This document shows, one piece after another, positions 35,469-44,170 of a stretch of 64,000 nt of DNA. A program made the position numbers and the translations under genes. The notes under the pieces are model-generated. The model had not been told where the DNA came from. It made no database searches and worked only from the letters and a program-made list of their open reading frames with translations. The DNA is from Psychrobacter immobilis (lineage in GTDB: Bacteria; Pseudomonadota; Gammaproteobacteria; Pseudomonadales; Moraxellaceae): assembly GCF_904846065.1 (NCBI RefSeq), contig NZ_CAJGZV010000001.1, positions 1,550,001 through 1,614,000 on the forward strand, read 5' to 3'. Every line of letters starts with the position of its first letter. Position 1 is the first letter of the stretch.

Positions 35469-36524
35469 TTAAACGAGACAGGCGCTACTGGCAGCTTTTG
35501 CTTTTTCGTATACATTATTAGCATCTAGACCAGTGGCATTGACTTCATCTAGATAGTGCTGCGAGCCTTCCATTAATGGACCTTTCCAGTCTGGGTCATT
35601 GAGTGGGTCAGGGATATCGATCATGATATCGCCTTTTTCTTTAGCGGCAGCCATTGCTTTGGCGTTACTGACGTCAAATACTTTGGAGACACGTGCTGCC
35701 ATCTCCGGCCCTGAATTGTCATCAATCACTTTTTTGAGATCATCGGGCAAATTGTCGTATTTCTCTTTATTCATGCTGATAACAAAAGTAGAGTTATAAA
35801 AAGGAATGTTGGTGTGCGTATTGATTAACTCATCAAGACGAAATGCTTGAATGGGCTGCCAAGTAAAGCTAAGTCCATCAATGACACCGCGTTGAAGGGA
35901 AGTATAAGTATCACTGGCAGGCATGCCAACGGGTGCAGCGCCAGTCGCTTCGATAATATGACTGGCAACCGCAGAAGGTTGGCGAATACGCAAACCTTTC
36001 ATATCAGCTGGCGTGCGAATAGGCTTATCTACGGTATGCAGCGCACCTTGTCCAGTGCCTATCAGCGCTAGCAGGTGAGTATCTTCGTACTCATTTTTAA
36101 TGACACCCTCGTCATACAGTTTATGAAGTATGCAGCTCTGCTGCTGTGCAGTATTGGTGATACCTGGCAGCTCTACAATTTGAGTTAAAGGAAATCGCCC
36201 TGCTGTATATCCTTGCGCTTGCATACCAATATCAACAATACCTTTCGCGGTAGCATCATAGGTAGCGCCCGGTTTGCTAAGAGTAGCCGAAGGGTAGATC
36301 TCAATCTTTAAGCGGCCTTTTGATTCTTCTTCGATTTTCTTTGCCCATGGCTGCAATGCTTCGGTGTTTATGTTGTCATTGGCAGTCATAAAGTGTGAGA
36401 ATCTTAGAGTAGTTACATCGCCTGTATCTACATCAGCGCTGACCGCTTGATCGTTATTGGAGCAGCCAGTCATCGCAATCGAGGCAGCGAAGAGTATTCC
36501 TAAAGGGGTTTTTATTTTCATCAT
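35469..36524 (-). CDS. TRAP transporter solute-binding lipoprotein (DctP family)
   Basis: This 351-residue binding protein of TRAP transporters has a lipobox in SIAMTGCS, so it is probably membrane-anchored on the periplasmic side. The DctP fold is shown by TLRFSHFMTANDNINTEALQ, PSATLSKPGATYDATAKGIVD, and the arginine motif GLRIRQPSAVASHIIEATGA with GMPASDTYTSLQRGVIDG, where the conserved arginine binds a carboxylate. The normal partner membrane proteins DctQ and DctM are not encoded in the window. It lies within the tyrosine degradation cluster, downstream of the VOC gene in the same direction, so an aromatic or other carboxylate ligand is a reasonable guess only. Confidence 0.9.
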   Translation of the reverse strand: MMKIKTPLGILFAASIAMTGCSNNDQAVSADVDTGDVTTLRFSHFMTANDNINTEALQPWAKKIEEESKGRLKIEIYPSATLSKPGATYDATAKGIVDIGMQAQGYTAGRFPLTQIVELPGITNTAQQQSCILHKLYDEGVIKNEYEDTHLLALIGTGQGALHTVDKPIRTPADMKGLRIRQPSAVASHIIEATGAAPVGMPASDTYTSLQRGVIDGLSFTWQPIQAFRLDELINTHTNIPFYNSTFVISMNKEKYDNLPDDLKKVIDDNSGPEMAARVSKVFDVSNAKAMAAAKEKGDIMIDIPDPLNDPDWKGPLMEGSQHYLDEVNATGLDANNVYEKAKAASSACLV

Positions 36525-36561
36525 TGAATCCTTTCATGATGGTTAGATATTGTTCGCTACC

Positions 36562-36624
36562 TAGGGCGTGTCATCAATTAGTATATTGATGCATTTAGTG
36601 GTCTTAAAATGATGGCACGCCCTA
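36562..36624. repeat. 63-bp member of the TAGGGCGTGTC inverted-repeat family
   Basis: TAGGGCGTGTCATCA and its complement (one mismatch) form the two ends, TA-flanked as at 9895-10068. Only ~33 bases lie between them. It lies between the VOC gene and the TRAP binding-protein gene. Confidence 0.75.
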
Positions 36625-36667
36625 ATTAGTCATATAAAAAGAGATAACGAACACAATAACAGGTCAA

Positions 36668-37243
36668 TCACTCACCGACAGGCGCGACTTCTCTTGCTTC
36701 AGCCAGTTCCTCTGCATGTAAAAACTGGGTATGAGCTGGTGCGCGTTTGGTAAGTGACCATTCTTCTAACATCTCATACTTCATGGCTTCAGTAATCATC
36801 GAGACTTTTTCTTCTGAGGTAATATCATCGTAGGTGAGTTCCATACGATGGCCATTAGGATCAAAGAAATAGATAGAATGGAAGATACCGTGATTGGTCA
36901 CGCCGACCACATCAATACCATTTTCTTCTAAATGCTTTTTTGCTGCCATTAAGGCATCACGGTCTTTTACTTTCATGGCTAAGTGTTGCACCCAATTCGG
37001 GGTATTCGGATCAAAACCCATCTCAGGCTGATTGGGCACTTCAAAAAACGCCAATACGTTGCCATTACCAGCATCTAAAAATACATGCATATAAGGATCA
37101 AAGGCTTTGGTCGAAGGCACGTGGTCTTCAGCGAATGCAAGGATGAAATCCATGTTTAGGTATTTTTGATACCATTCAACGGTTTCTTTAGCGTCTTTGC
37201 AGCGATAAGCCACATGATGGATTTTTTCAATTTTAAAGCTCAT
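36668..37243 (-). CDS. VOC-fold (glyoxalase/extradiol dioxygenase superfamily) protein, possible ring-cleavage enzyme
   Basis: This 191-residue protein has two beta-alpha-beta-beta-beta modules of the vicinal oxygen chelate superfamily. Candidate metal ligands are H10 (IHHVAYRC), E68 (LAFFEVP), H87 (WVQHLAMKV) and E135 (HRMELTYD), and H118 and H122 in NHGIFHSIYFFDPNG could assist. The C-terminal ~50 residues are a helical extension. It stands between fahA and the TRAP gene, with a 113-base gap to fahA on the same strand, so it is probably co-transcribed with fahA. Homogentisate 1,2-dioxygenase is the only enzyme of the pathway missing here, and this protein occupies its place. The dioxygenase role is an inference. 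A lyase or isomerase role cannot be excluded. Confidence 0.8.
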   Translation of the reverse strand: MSFKIEKIHHVAYRCKDAKETVEWYQKYLNMDFILAFAEDHVPSTKAFDPYMHVFLDAGNGNVLAFFEVPNQPEMGFDPNTPNWVQHLAMKVKDRDALMAAKKHLEENGIDVVGVTNHGIFHSIYFFDPNGHRMELTYDDITSEEKVSMITEAMKYEMLEEWSLTKRAPAHTQFLHAEELAEAREVAPVGE

Positions 37244-37356
37244 ATCAAACTCCTTTTGATAGGGAATGCAGTGAGTAATAGGTTGCCAGTACCAATTGAA
37301 TATAGGTCGATGGTTGCTTGGCAGCTCAAAACAACTGTGCTCACATTTTTTCTAGA

Positions 37357-38658
37357 CTATTTGTCAAAATCAAAGTTAAGCGCGGGCAGTACTTTGCCGC
37401 GTACTTCACCAAACCCGACACGAATGCCGTCTTTTTCGCTATAGCCTTTCATGATCACTGTGTCGCCATCTTCAATAAAACTGCGGGTCTCGCCGCCTTT
37501 TAAAGTGACAGGTTTGGTCGCATTCCAAGCAATCTCTAACATTGAGCCATAAGAATCTGGCGTTGGTCCTGAAATCGTCCCTGAGCCCATCATATCGCCA
37601 ACTTCCACTTTACAGCCAGTGATGGTGTGATGCGTGAGCTGCTGCGCCATTGACCAATACATATGTTTGAAGTTGGTCTCACAAACCACAGTGGCGCTAT
37701 CTGAGTTTTCAGGCAATAACTCAACTGATAGATGGATGTCATAGCTATTATTGCTGTCTTTTTCGTTTAGATATGCCAATGGTTTTGGCTCTTGAATCGG
37801 GCATGCCGTTTTAAAAGGTGCCAACGCATCCATAGTCACAATCCAAGGCGAGACTTCAGAAGCAAAGGTCTTAGCATTAAATGGACCTAAAGGCACGTAT
37901 TCCCATTTTTGAATGTCACGGGCTGACCAGTCGTTGAGCAAAACCATGCCAAAAATATGCTCAGAGGCATTGTCTACTGCAATTGGTTGACCAATGCTAT
38001 TACCTTTACCAACTACAAAAGCAGTCTCAAGCTCAAAATCTAAACGCTTGCAGGCTGAGAAAATAGGGCGGTCGTCAGCGTTTGGCTTTAATTGACCAGA
38101 GGGGCGTATCACATCAGTGCCACTGACGATGACGGTGCTGGCGCGTCCGTTATAGCCGACTGGCATTTCAGTCCAGTTAGGTAGTAGGGCGTTGTTTGGA
38201 TCACGGAACATAGTGCCGACGTTGGTAGCGTGCTCTTTAGACGAATAGAAATCGGTAAAACCTGGGACGTGAACAGGCAGATGCATGGTGACGTCTGCTT
38301 GATTAAATAGCGCTTTTTTCTGCAAGTCTTGATTATCACGCAAGGCGTCGCTAGCACTAGATAGGAGAGTTTGGATGGTTTTTCGTGCTTGAGTCCAATT
38401 GTCTCGACCTGAGTCAATAAAAGCGTTTAGCGTTGCTTGATCAAAATATGGACCGCCCTCTAAGCTCAGTAAACCTTCTGCTTCGAGCACAGCCAAATCC
38501 AATACGTACTCACCGATAGCCACACCAGCGCGGCGTTTGTTATTACCAACAGCGTCTTTGGCATCACTAAAAATACCATAAGGTAGGTTATGAATGGAGA
38601 AGTCAGAATCAGCGGCGATATCGATAAAGGATGTGAGGGTATTGTCAATCTTTGACAT
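37357..38658 (-). CDS. fahA: Fumarylacetoacetase
   Basis: This 433-residue hydrolase splits fumarylacetoacetate into fumarate and acetoacetate, the last step of tyrosine degradation. The N-terminal SH3-like part has IHNLPYGIF and RRAGVAIGEYVLDL. The metal-binding catalytic part has VPGFTDFYSSKEHATNVGTMFR, ACKRLDFELETAFVVG, LLNDWSARDIQKWEYVPLGP and GDMMGSGTISGP, all as in FAH. GGAGCACCCT precedes the ATG. The upstream region between fahA and tyrB has repeated AT-rich motifs such as AATTACATTATG and AATTATAACGTAATT that might be regulator sites. It is followed by the VOC gene. Confidence 0.96.
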   Translation of the reverse strand: MSKIDNTLTSFIDIAADSDFSIHNLPYGIFSDAKDAVGNNKRRAGVAIGEYVLDLAVLEAEGLLSLEGGPYFDQATLNAFIDSGRDNWTQARKTIQTLLSSASDALRDNQDLQKKALFNQADVTMHLPVHVPGFTDFYSSKEHATNVGTMFRDPNNALLPNWTEMPVGYNGRASTVIVSGTDVIRPSGQLKPNADDRPIFSACKRLDFELETAFVVGKGNSIGQPIAVDNASEHIFGMVLLNDWSARDIQKWEYVPLGPFNAKTFASEVSPWIVTMDALAPFKTACPIQEPKPLAYLNEKDSNNSYDIHLSVELLPENSDSATVVCETNFKHMYWSMAQQLTHHTITGCKVEVGDMMGSGTISGPTPDSYGSMLEIAWNATKPVTLKGGETRSFIEDGDTVIMKGYSEKDGIRVGFGEVRGKVLPALNFDFDK

Positions 38659-38834
38659 AGGGTGCTCCTTGCTAAAGCATATAATGAATTACGTTATAAT
38701 TAACTACTTACTCATAATGTAATTTATCAAAGTGGAGATTGCAAGGGTTTTTGTGCAGTGTTTTCTTAAAATAGACGTGATAGTAGGGACGTTGATGTTA
38801 TTTGGTAAAACAAATAGGAAAAACGCAGGACATA

Positions 38835-38865
38835 AAAAAAGGCTGAGCACTCGCTCAACCTTTTT
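38835..38865 (-). terminator. Rho-independent terminator of the aminotransferase gene
   Basis: On the minus strand a 9-bp stem (AGGTTGAGC/GCTCAGCCT with one G-U pair) is followed by TTTTTTT, 47 bases after the aminotransferase stop codon. The 3' side also has a T-run on the plus strand. Confidence 0.85.
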
Positions 38866-38911
38866 GTGAATCGCTATTACTGACTACCGCACCGTTTTAA
38901 TGCGTGCTCAC

Positions 38912-40108
38912 TCAGTCTTTTAAGACGTCTGCCATGGCATTGGCCACATAGTCGATGTTGCTGGTGTTCAGTCCAGCCACACACATACGTGAGTTGGAAA
39001 CCATGTAAATGCCAAACTCGCTTTGTAAGCGTTCGACTTGCTCAGGCGTCAGACCAGTAAAGCTAAACATGCCGTTTTGACGAGTAATATAGTCAAAGTT
39101 GCGGTTCGGGATTTTGGCTTCTAATACTGATTTTAGCTGTAAACGCATGGCTTTGATGCGGTCGCGCATCGCATAAACTTCGCCAACCCATTGCTTATGT
39201 AGTGCTTCGTCGTTCATAACGATATCGACCACACGACCACCATGTGATGGCGGGCTTGAGTAAATACGGCGTACGGTAGCATTTAGCTGACCGAAGACGC
39301 GCTCTGTCTCGTCAACCGTTGGACAAACAACTGATAGACCGCCAACACGCTCGCCATATAGCGATAAGTTTTTAGAGAATGAGTTGCTGACAAACAATGG
39401 CAAGCCCATATCGACAGCTTTACGAATCGCATAAGCATCGATGTCCATGTCTTCGCCAAAGCCTTGGTAGGCAATATCCATAAATGGAATCAGTTCGCGC
39501 GCTTGAATGACGTTCAGCACGGTATCCCATTGCTCACGGGTCAAATCTAGACCTGTTGGATTGTGGCAACAAGGATGCAGCAAGATCACATCATTTTTGT
39601 TCAACGTCTCAAAAAACGCAATCATTTCATCGAACTTGATGCTGCTGTTGGCTTTGTCGTAGTACGGGTATTTACCCACTTCGACATCAGAGCCTTCAAA
39701 AATGGCAATGTGGTTGCCCCATGTTGGGTCACTCACATAGCATTTAGATTGTGGGAACCATTCATGGATGAACTCAGCGCCAACTTTTAACGCGCCAGAA
39801 CCGCCGATCGTAGCGATAGTGGCGACCAAACCATCTTTTAAAATCTGCGCGTCTTTACCGAACAGTAATTCCTGACAGCCTTTACGATGTCCTGGCAAGC
39901 CTGCCATCGGCAGATATGGACGCGGCGCAATAGGATCGGCAATGCGTTCTTCGGCTGTTTTTACACAGTCAAGTACAGGCAATACACCACTTTCATCATA
40001 ATAAATACCAATGCCTAAATTGACCTTTTTAGGATTGTTATCTGCTGTATATTTTTCCATCAGCCCTAAAATTGGATCACCAGCGTAATAGTCGATACGT
40101 TCAAACAT
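38912..40108 (-). CDS. tyrB: Aromatic amino-acid aminotransferase
   Basis: This 398-residue PLP enzyme of the aspartate/aromatic aminotransferase subfamily has NLGIGIYYDESG, the GGSGALKVG phosphate region, SDPTWGNHIAIF, LLHPCCHNPTGLDLT and the catalytic lysine in SNSFSKNLSLYGERVG. These mark the TyrB/AspC group. In this context it most likely converts tyrosine to 4-hydroxyphenylpyruvate, feeding hpd. AspC-like activity is an alternative. It has its own terminator, and it is transcribed toward fahA on the same strand, with a LysR gene upstream. Confidence 0.92.
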   Translation of the reverse strand: MFERIDYYAGDPILGLMEKYTADNNPKKVNLGIGIYYDESGVLPVLDCVKTAEERIADPIAPRPYLPMAGLPGHRKGCQELLFGKDAQILKDGLVATIATIGGSGALKVGAEFIHEWFPQSKCYVSDPTWGNHIAIFEGSDVEVGKYPYYDKANSSIKFDEMIAFFETLNKNDVILLHPCCHNPTGLDLTREQWDTVLNVIQARELIPFMDIAYQGFGEDMDIDAYAIRKAVDMGLPLFVSNSFSKNLSLYGERVGGLSVVCPTVDETERVFGQLNATVRRIYSSPPSHGGRVVDIVMNDEALHKQWVGEVYAMRDRIKAMRLQLKSVLEAKIPNRNFDYITRQNGMFSFTGLTPEQVERLQSEFGIYMVSNSRMCVAGLNTSNIDYVANAMADVLKD

Positions 40109-40273
40109 GTTGTTTCCTTATAAAATATAAATCAAGCCGCCAAAAATCATAGAGCAAATTGACGGTTAACTCAATATGAGATTCAATTATCTTGCATAAT
40201 TAATAAAATAGTTGATTGAGACCATTGTGTTTCAAGGCTTTTTAAGCACCGAGCATGTCTGTATCAGCGACAC

Positions 40274-41203
40274 TTAAGTATGCTGTAAGTTATTAAAATG
40301 ACTGGAAAAATAGCTCTGCAAAAAGTCTTTGAAAGCAATGGTAGCAGGCGATAACGCACGAGAAGAACGTTGATAGATAAAAAACTGCCGCATTTTAACG
40401 GGTTGTGCCAGCGGCCTCATTTGTAAGCCATTGGCGCTAACCCAGTCGATGACTTCGGGCATATAGGGCAAACATAAGGTAATGCCGAAACCTTGACGGG
40501 TCATCTCAAGCGCGGTGGACATAAAATTGACCTTGTAACGTGCCTGTTGGATATGGCTGGCGATCCGGTCATCCAACTCGGCTGTTACTTGTTCAATGAA
40601 AGGGCCTTGCAGCGTGATGAGCGGAATGTCTAATAAATCCTGCCACGTTATTTCATGCTTTTGTGCCAGCGCATGGTTGTCAGGCATCACCACACAAAAT
40701 GGCAGCTGATATAACAAATCAGCATTGATGTCGTCCTCAGCCTCCATAAATCCAAGCTCAGTACCGACACCCAAATCTACTTCAATGTCCTGAATATGTC
40801 TGAGTAAGTTTTCTGCCGAACAATCTAATAGCGACACGCCAATATCGGGGTATTGTTTGGCAAATTGGGCGATGACCGCTGGCATAGAAGAGGCTGCAAA
40901 TTGCGAAACGGCGAGCCGTACTTGACCTTGCGCCAAGCTTGTTAAGCTGCTCGCTTCATTTTCAAACAGCTGCATCTCATTCAAAATGCGCCGTGCTTGC
41001 GGCAATAAATGCCGTCCTACTGCTGATAAAGACAGCTGGCGGGTAGTACGGTCGAACAGCACAATACCAAGGCTGGACTCCAATTCTTTAATCAAGCCGC
41101 TAACGGCAGATTGGGTCAAATGCATCTGATCGCTGGCACGGGTAAAACTGCCATTGTCAGCGACTTGAATGAAAGCGGTTAATTGGCGAATGCTAATATT
41201 CAT
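40274..41203 (-). CDS. LysR family transcriptional regulator
   Basis: This 309-residue regulator begins NISIRQLTAFIQVADNGSFT with a helix-turn-helix (SQMHLTQSAVSGLIKELESSLG-type) in residues ~15-60. It ends with the periplasmic-binding-like effector domain. The start at 41203 is supported by CAGG eight bases before it, so the extra 11 residues upstream are omitted. It is divergent from hpd across a short AT-rich gap, the usual layout for a LysR regulator controlling its neighbour. The effector is probably an aromatic keto acid or homogentisate, which is contextual inference. Confidence 0.92.
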   Translation of the reverse strand: MNISIRQLTAFIQVADNGSFTRASDQMHLTQSAVSGLIKELESSLGIVLFDRTTRQLSLSAVGRHLLPQARRILNEMQLFENEASSLTSLAQGQVRLAVSQFAASSMPAVIAQFAKQYPDIGVSLLDCSAENLLRHIQDIEVDLGVGTELGFMEAEDDINADLLYQLPFCVVMPDNHALAQKHEITWQDLLDIPLITLQGPFIEQVTAELDDRIASHIQQARYKVNFMSTALEMTRQGFGITLCLPYMPEVIDWVSANGLQMRPLAQPVKMRQFFIYQRSSRALSPATIAFKDFLQSYFSSHFNNLQHT

Positions 41204-41347
41204 AAGTAAACCTGATAAATAAATCATAAAAAACAATTAGTCTTATAAATAAACCTAATCTAATATAAATACATCGTCAATAAGAATTATTGATTGAAGA
41301 CTTTTTTATCGCATTTTTACCACCAATTGAAATTAAGGATGATTACA

Positions 41348-42448
41348 ATGGCAGATTTATTTGACAACCCAATGAGCCTGAATGGGTTTGATTTTGTTGA
41401 ATTCGCCTCACCTCAACCAGATGCGGTCGACGCATTGTTCAAACAGCTTGGCTTTGCTCATGTCGCTAACCATCGCTCAAAAGATGTGGCGCTATACCGT
41501 CAAGGTGACATCAATCTGATTCTAAATCGTGAACCAAAAAGCGAAGCCAGCTATTTCGTTGAAGAGCATGGTGCTGGCGCTTGTAGCATGGGCTTTCGTG
41601 TGCAGAATTCCAAAAAAGCTTATGAGCGTGCCATCGAAATGGGCGCGCAGCCAGTAGACGTACCCACTGGTGTGATGGAGCTGCGCCTGCCTGCTATCAA
41701 GGGTATCGGTGGCTCACTGATTTATCTCATCGATCGTTATAAAGATGGTGAGTCTATTTATGACGTCGATTTCGAGTTTTTTGCTGATGTAGACCGTCGT
41801 CCTGTCGGGCATGGTTTCAAAGTTATCGACCATTTAACGCATAACGTTTACCGTGGTCGTATGGCTTATTGGGCAAACTTTTATGAGCGCATCTTTAACT
41901 TCCGCGAAATCCGCTTTTTTGACATCAAAGGTGAATATACGGGTTTGACCAGTAAAGCCATGACAGCGCCTGATGGCAAAATTCGTATTCCATTGAACGA
42001 AGAGTCAAAGCAGGGCGGCGGTCAAATTGAAGAATACTTGATGCATTTCAACGGTGAAGGTATTCAGCATATTGCTTTGGCCAGCGATGATTTGTTTGCC
42101 AGCATCGATAAATTAAAAGCAGCGGGTATCCCGCTTATGACCGCTCCAACCGCGACTTACTATGAAATGCTGAGTGAGCGTCTACCAAATCATGGCGAAA
42201 ATGTCTCTGAGCTACAGATGCGCGGTATCTTGTTAGATGGCACCACTGAAGGCGGCACACCGCGTCTGCTGCTACAAATTTTCTCTGAAACTATCTTAGG
42301 TAGCCCGGTCTTCTTCGAGTTTATCCAGCGTAAAGGTGATTACGAAGATGGCTTTGGCGAAGGTAATTTCAAAGCCCTATTTGAATCCATCGAGCGCGAT
42401 CAAGTCCGTCGTGGCACGGTTGGTCAGCCAGAAACTGAAACACCGTAA
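41348..42448 (+). CDS. hpd: 4-Hydroxyphenylpyruvate dioxygenase
   Basis: This 366-residue non-haem Fe(II) enzyme makes homogentisate from 4-hydroxyphenylpyruvate. The Fe ligands can be seen as H162 (VIDHLTHNV), H241 ([11 protein letters not shown]) and E324 ([10 protein letters not shown]). The N-terminal module has [14 protein letters not shown]. The C-terminal gate region [20 protein letters not shown] is typical. ATG 41348 is chosen over an in-frame codon at 41294 because AAGGATG lies at the right distance and the family starts MADLF. It is the first gene of an hpd-phhA-phhB-nhaC run. Confidence 0.97.
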   Translation: MADLFDNPMSLNGFDFVEFASPQPDAVDALFKQLGFAHVANHRSKDVALYRQGDINLILNREPKSEASYFVEEHGAGACSMGFRVQNSKKAYERAIEMGAQPVDVPTGVMELRLPAIKGIGGSLIYLIDRYKDGESIYDVDFEFFADVDRRPVGHGFKVIDHLTHNVYRGRMAYWANFYERIFNFREIRFFDIKGEYTGLTSKAMTAPDGKIRIPLNEESKQGGGQIEEYLMHFNGEGIQHIALASDDLFASIDKLKAAGIPLMTAPTATYYEMLSERLPNHGENVSELQMRGILLDGTTEGGTPRLLLQIFSETILGSPVFFEFIQRKGDYEDGFGEGNFKALFESIERDQVRRGTVGQPETETP

Positions 42449-42648
42449 GCGCCTCTACCTTTAGGGGAAAATCCATAAAATAAACGGGCAGGGCAAAAGG
42501 AGTTTGTCTTGTCCCTAATAACCACTGCGCTCTGTAATACCATGTGTTCAATGCGATGAATGAGCTATGGTTCAGTCATGATTGCAAACGACTAGCAAAA
42601 ATTCAGAGTGCCATTTAGAGTGCCAATGGCAATAAAAGGAATACAGGC

Positions 42649-43605
42649 ATGGAACGCCTACCACATACGAATTCTGTTAATAAAGCTATCGGTGCCAACA
42701 GCGTTGCTTGCAAAACGCTAGGCACTGATGCTGCCAGTCACGATGATTCTGCTCATAAAAAGCAGGATTCTATGCCTAAAAAACAACCTTACGTGTCACA
42801 TCAGCCAGATAGCCATGGTCATATTCACTATAGTGATGATGAAAATGGTATGTGGCAGGCATTGCTTGAGCGTCAAGCCGAGCAAATACCTAACCGTGCC
42901 TGCCCAGCCTATCTAGATGGTTTAAAAAAGCTGAATTTGCCCGCTACGCGTATTCCGCAGCTGCAAGATATTGATGAGGTATTGCAAGCCACCACTGGCT
43001 GGCAAACTGCCGCTGTCCCTGCATTAATCAGTTTTGGTAAGTTTTTTAAATTGCTTGCCAATAAATCCTTTCCAGTGGCAACTTTTATCCGTCGATTTGA
43101 TGATATGGACTATATCGAAGAGCCTGATATTTTTCATGAAATCGTTGGACATTGTCCGCTTTTGACCCATCCTGCCTTTGCGATGTTCAATGAAACTTAT
43201 GGCAAGTTAGGTCTTAATGCCACTAAAGAAGAACGGTGGTTTTTGGCACGGCTCTATTGGTTTACCATCGAGTTTGGTTTGGTGGGACAAAATCAGAGCA
43301 GTCGCCGTATCTATGGCGGTGGTATTTTAAGCTCACCGTCTGAGACGGTTTATGCGCTCAATGCTGGTGCTGAGCAGCAAGCAGAACCTCAGCATCAACC
43401 GCAAAATCAACCAGAGCACCGAGCGTTTGACTTGCTTGATGTGTTACGTACCCCTTATCGTATCGATCATATCCAGCCGATTTATTATGTCATTGATGAT
43501 TTGGATACATTATTTGATATCGTCAATAGCGATATCATGGGAATGGTCAAACAAGCCATGTCACTAGGTCTATTTGAGCCTAGTTATGCGGCGAAAAACT
43601 CCTAA
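42649..43605 (+). CDS. phhA: Phenylalanine-4-hydroxylase
   Basis: This 318-residue iron- and pterin-dependent hydroxylase converts phenylalanine to tyrosine. The iron ligands are H163, H168 and E208 in PDIFHEIVGHCP and ARLYWFTIEFG. FIRRFDDMDYIEEPD is the pterin-contact segment. The first ~45 residues (Asn/Ala/His/Lys-rich) are not part of the usual ~260-residue bacterial enzyme. AAGGA eight bases before ATG 42649 supports that start, while ATG 42772 (with AGGA four bases before it) is the alternative. A short Gln/Pro-rich insertion (QQAEPQHQPQNQPEHR) precedes the C-terminal domain. It is followed by phhB, which recycles its cofactor. Confidence 0.95.
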   Translation: MERLPHTNSVNKAIGANSVACKTLGTDAASHDDSAHKKQDSMPKKQPYVSHQPDSHGHIHYSDDENGMWQALLERQAEQIPNRACPAYLDGLKKLNLPATRIPQLQDIDEVLQATTGWQTAAVPALISFGKFFKLLANKSFPVATFIRRFDDMDYIEEPDIFHEIVGHCPLLTHPAFAMFNETYGKLGLNATKEERWFLARLYWFTIEFGLVGQNQSSRRIYGGGILSSPSETVYALNAGAEQQAEPQHQPQNQPEHRAFDLLDVLRTPYRIDHIQPIYYVIDDLDTLFDIVNSDIMGMVKQAMSLGLFEPSYAAKNS

Positions 43606-43731
43606 CGTATGGTTGAGAAACACGGCATCATTTGAATGATGTAGCCGTAAATGACAGCGTCAACATGGACGTAACTGTATTAATAATAACAGTATTAAAA
43701 AAATGAATAGTTAACATAAAAGGACATTATA

Positions 43732-44073
43732 ATGACGACATTATCACAAGCCAGCTGTGACGCCTGCCGCATTGGCGCGCCAACGGTCAGCGACATCGAA
43801 GCACAAGAGCTATTACAGCAAATTCCAGATTGGTCACTGATCGAGGTTGATGGCATCAAGCAATTACAACGTCAATATAAATTCAAAAACTTCGTCAAGG
43901 CGATGGAGTTTGCCAACCAATTAGCAGACATCGCCGAAGTAGAAGGGCATCATCCTGGCATATTGGTAGAGTGGGGCAAGGTGACGGTTACGTGGTGGTC
44001 ACACAGCATTAAAGGTCTGCATCGCAATGATTTTGTCATGGCAGCTAAGACCGATAGTCTGCTGGATCAATAA
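43732..44073 (+). CDS. phhB: Pterin-4a-carbinolamine dehydratase
   Basis: This 113-residue DCoH/PCD-family protein regenerates the tetrahydropterin cofactor of PhhA. The motif [24 protein letters not shown] contains H73, H74 and H91, the catalytic residues. AAAGGACATTATA precedes the ATG. A short perfect stem lies in the gap after phhA (~43625-43649). It could tune the ratio of the two products. Confidence 0.96.
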   Translation: MTTLSQASCDACRIGAPTVSDIEAQELLQQIPDWSLIEVDGIKQLQRQYKFKNFVKAMEFANQLADIAEVEGHHPGILVEWGKVTVTWWSHSIKGLHRNDFVMAAKTDSLLDQ

Positions 44074-44170
44074 TGAGGGTAGCAATCGCTATTGCAACTC
44101 ATTAAACTTGTCCGACTCAAAGCCAACCCAACCCTAACGCCAGATTTGACTGGCAAGCTAAGGATGTGTG

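Noticed and set aside
41204-41347. A LysR T-N11-A operator between the LysR gene and hpd
   Set aside because: Several AT-rich half-matches are possible in this gap, and none stood out enough to give coordinates.
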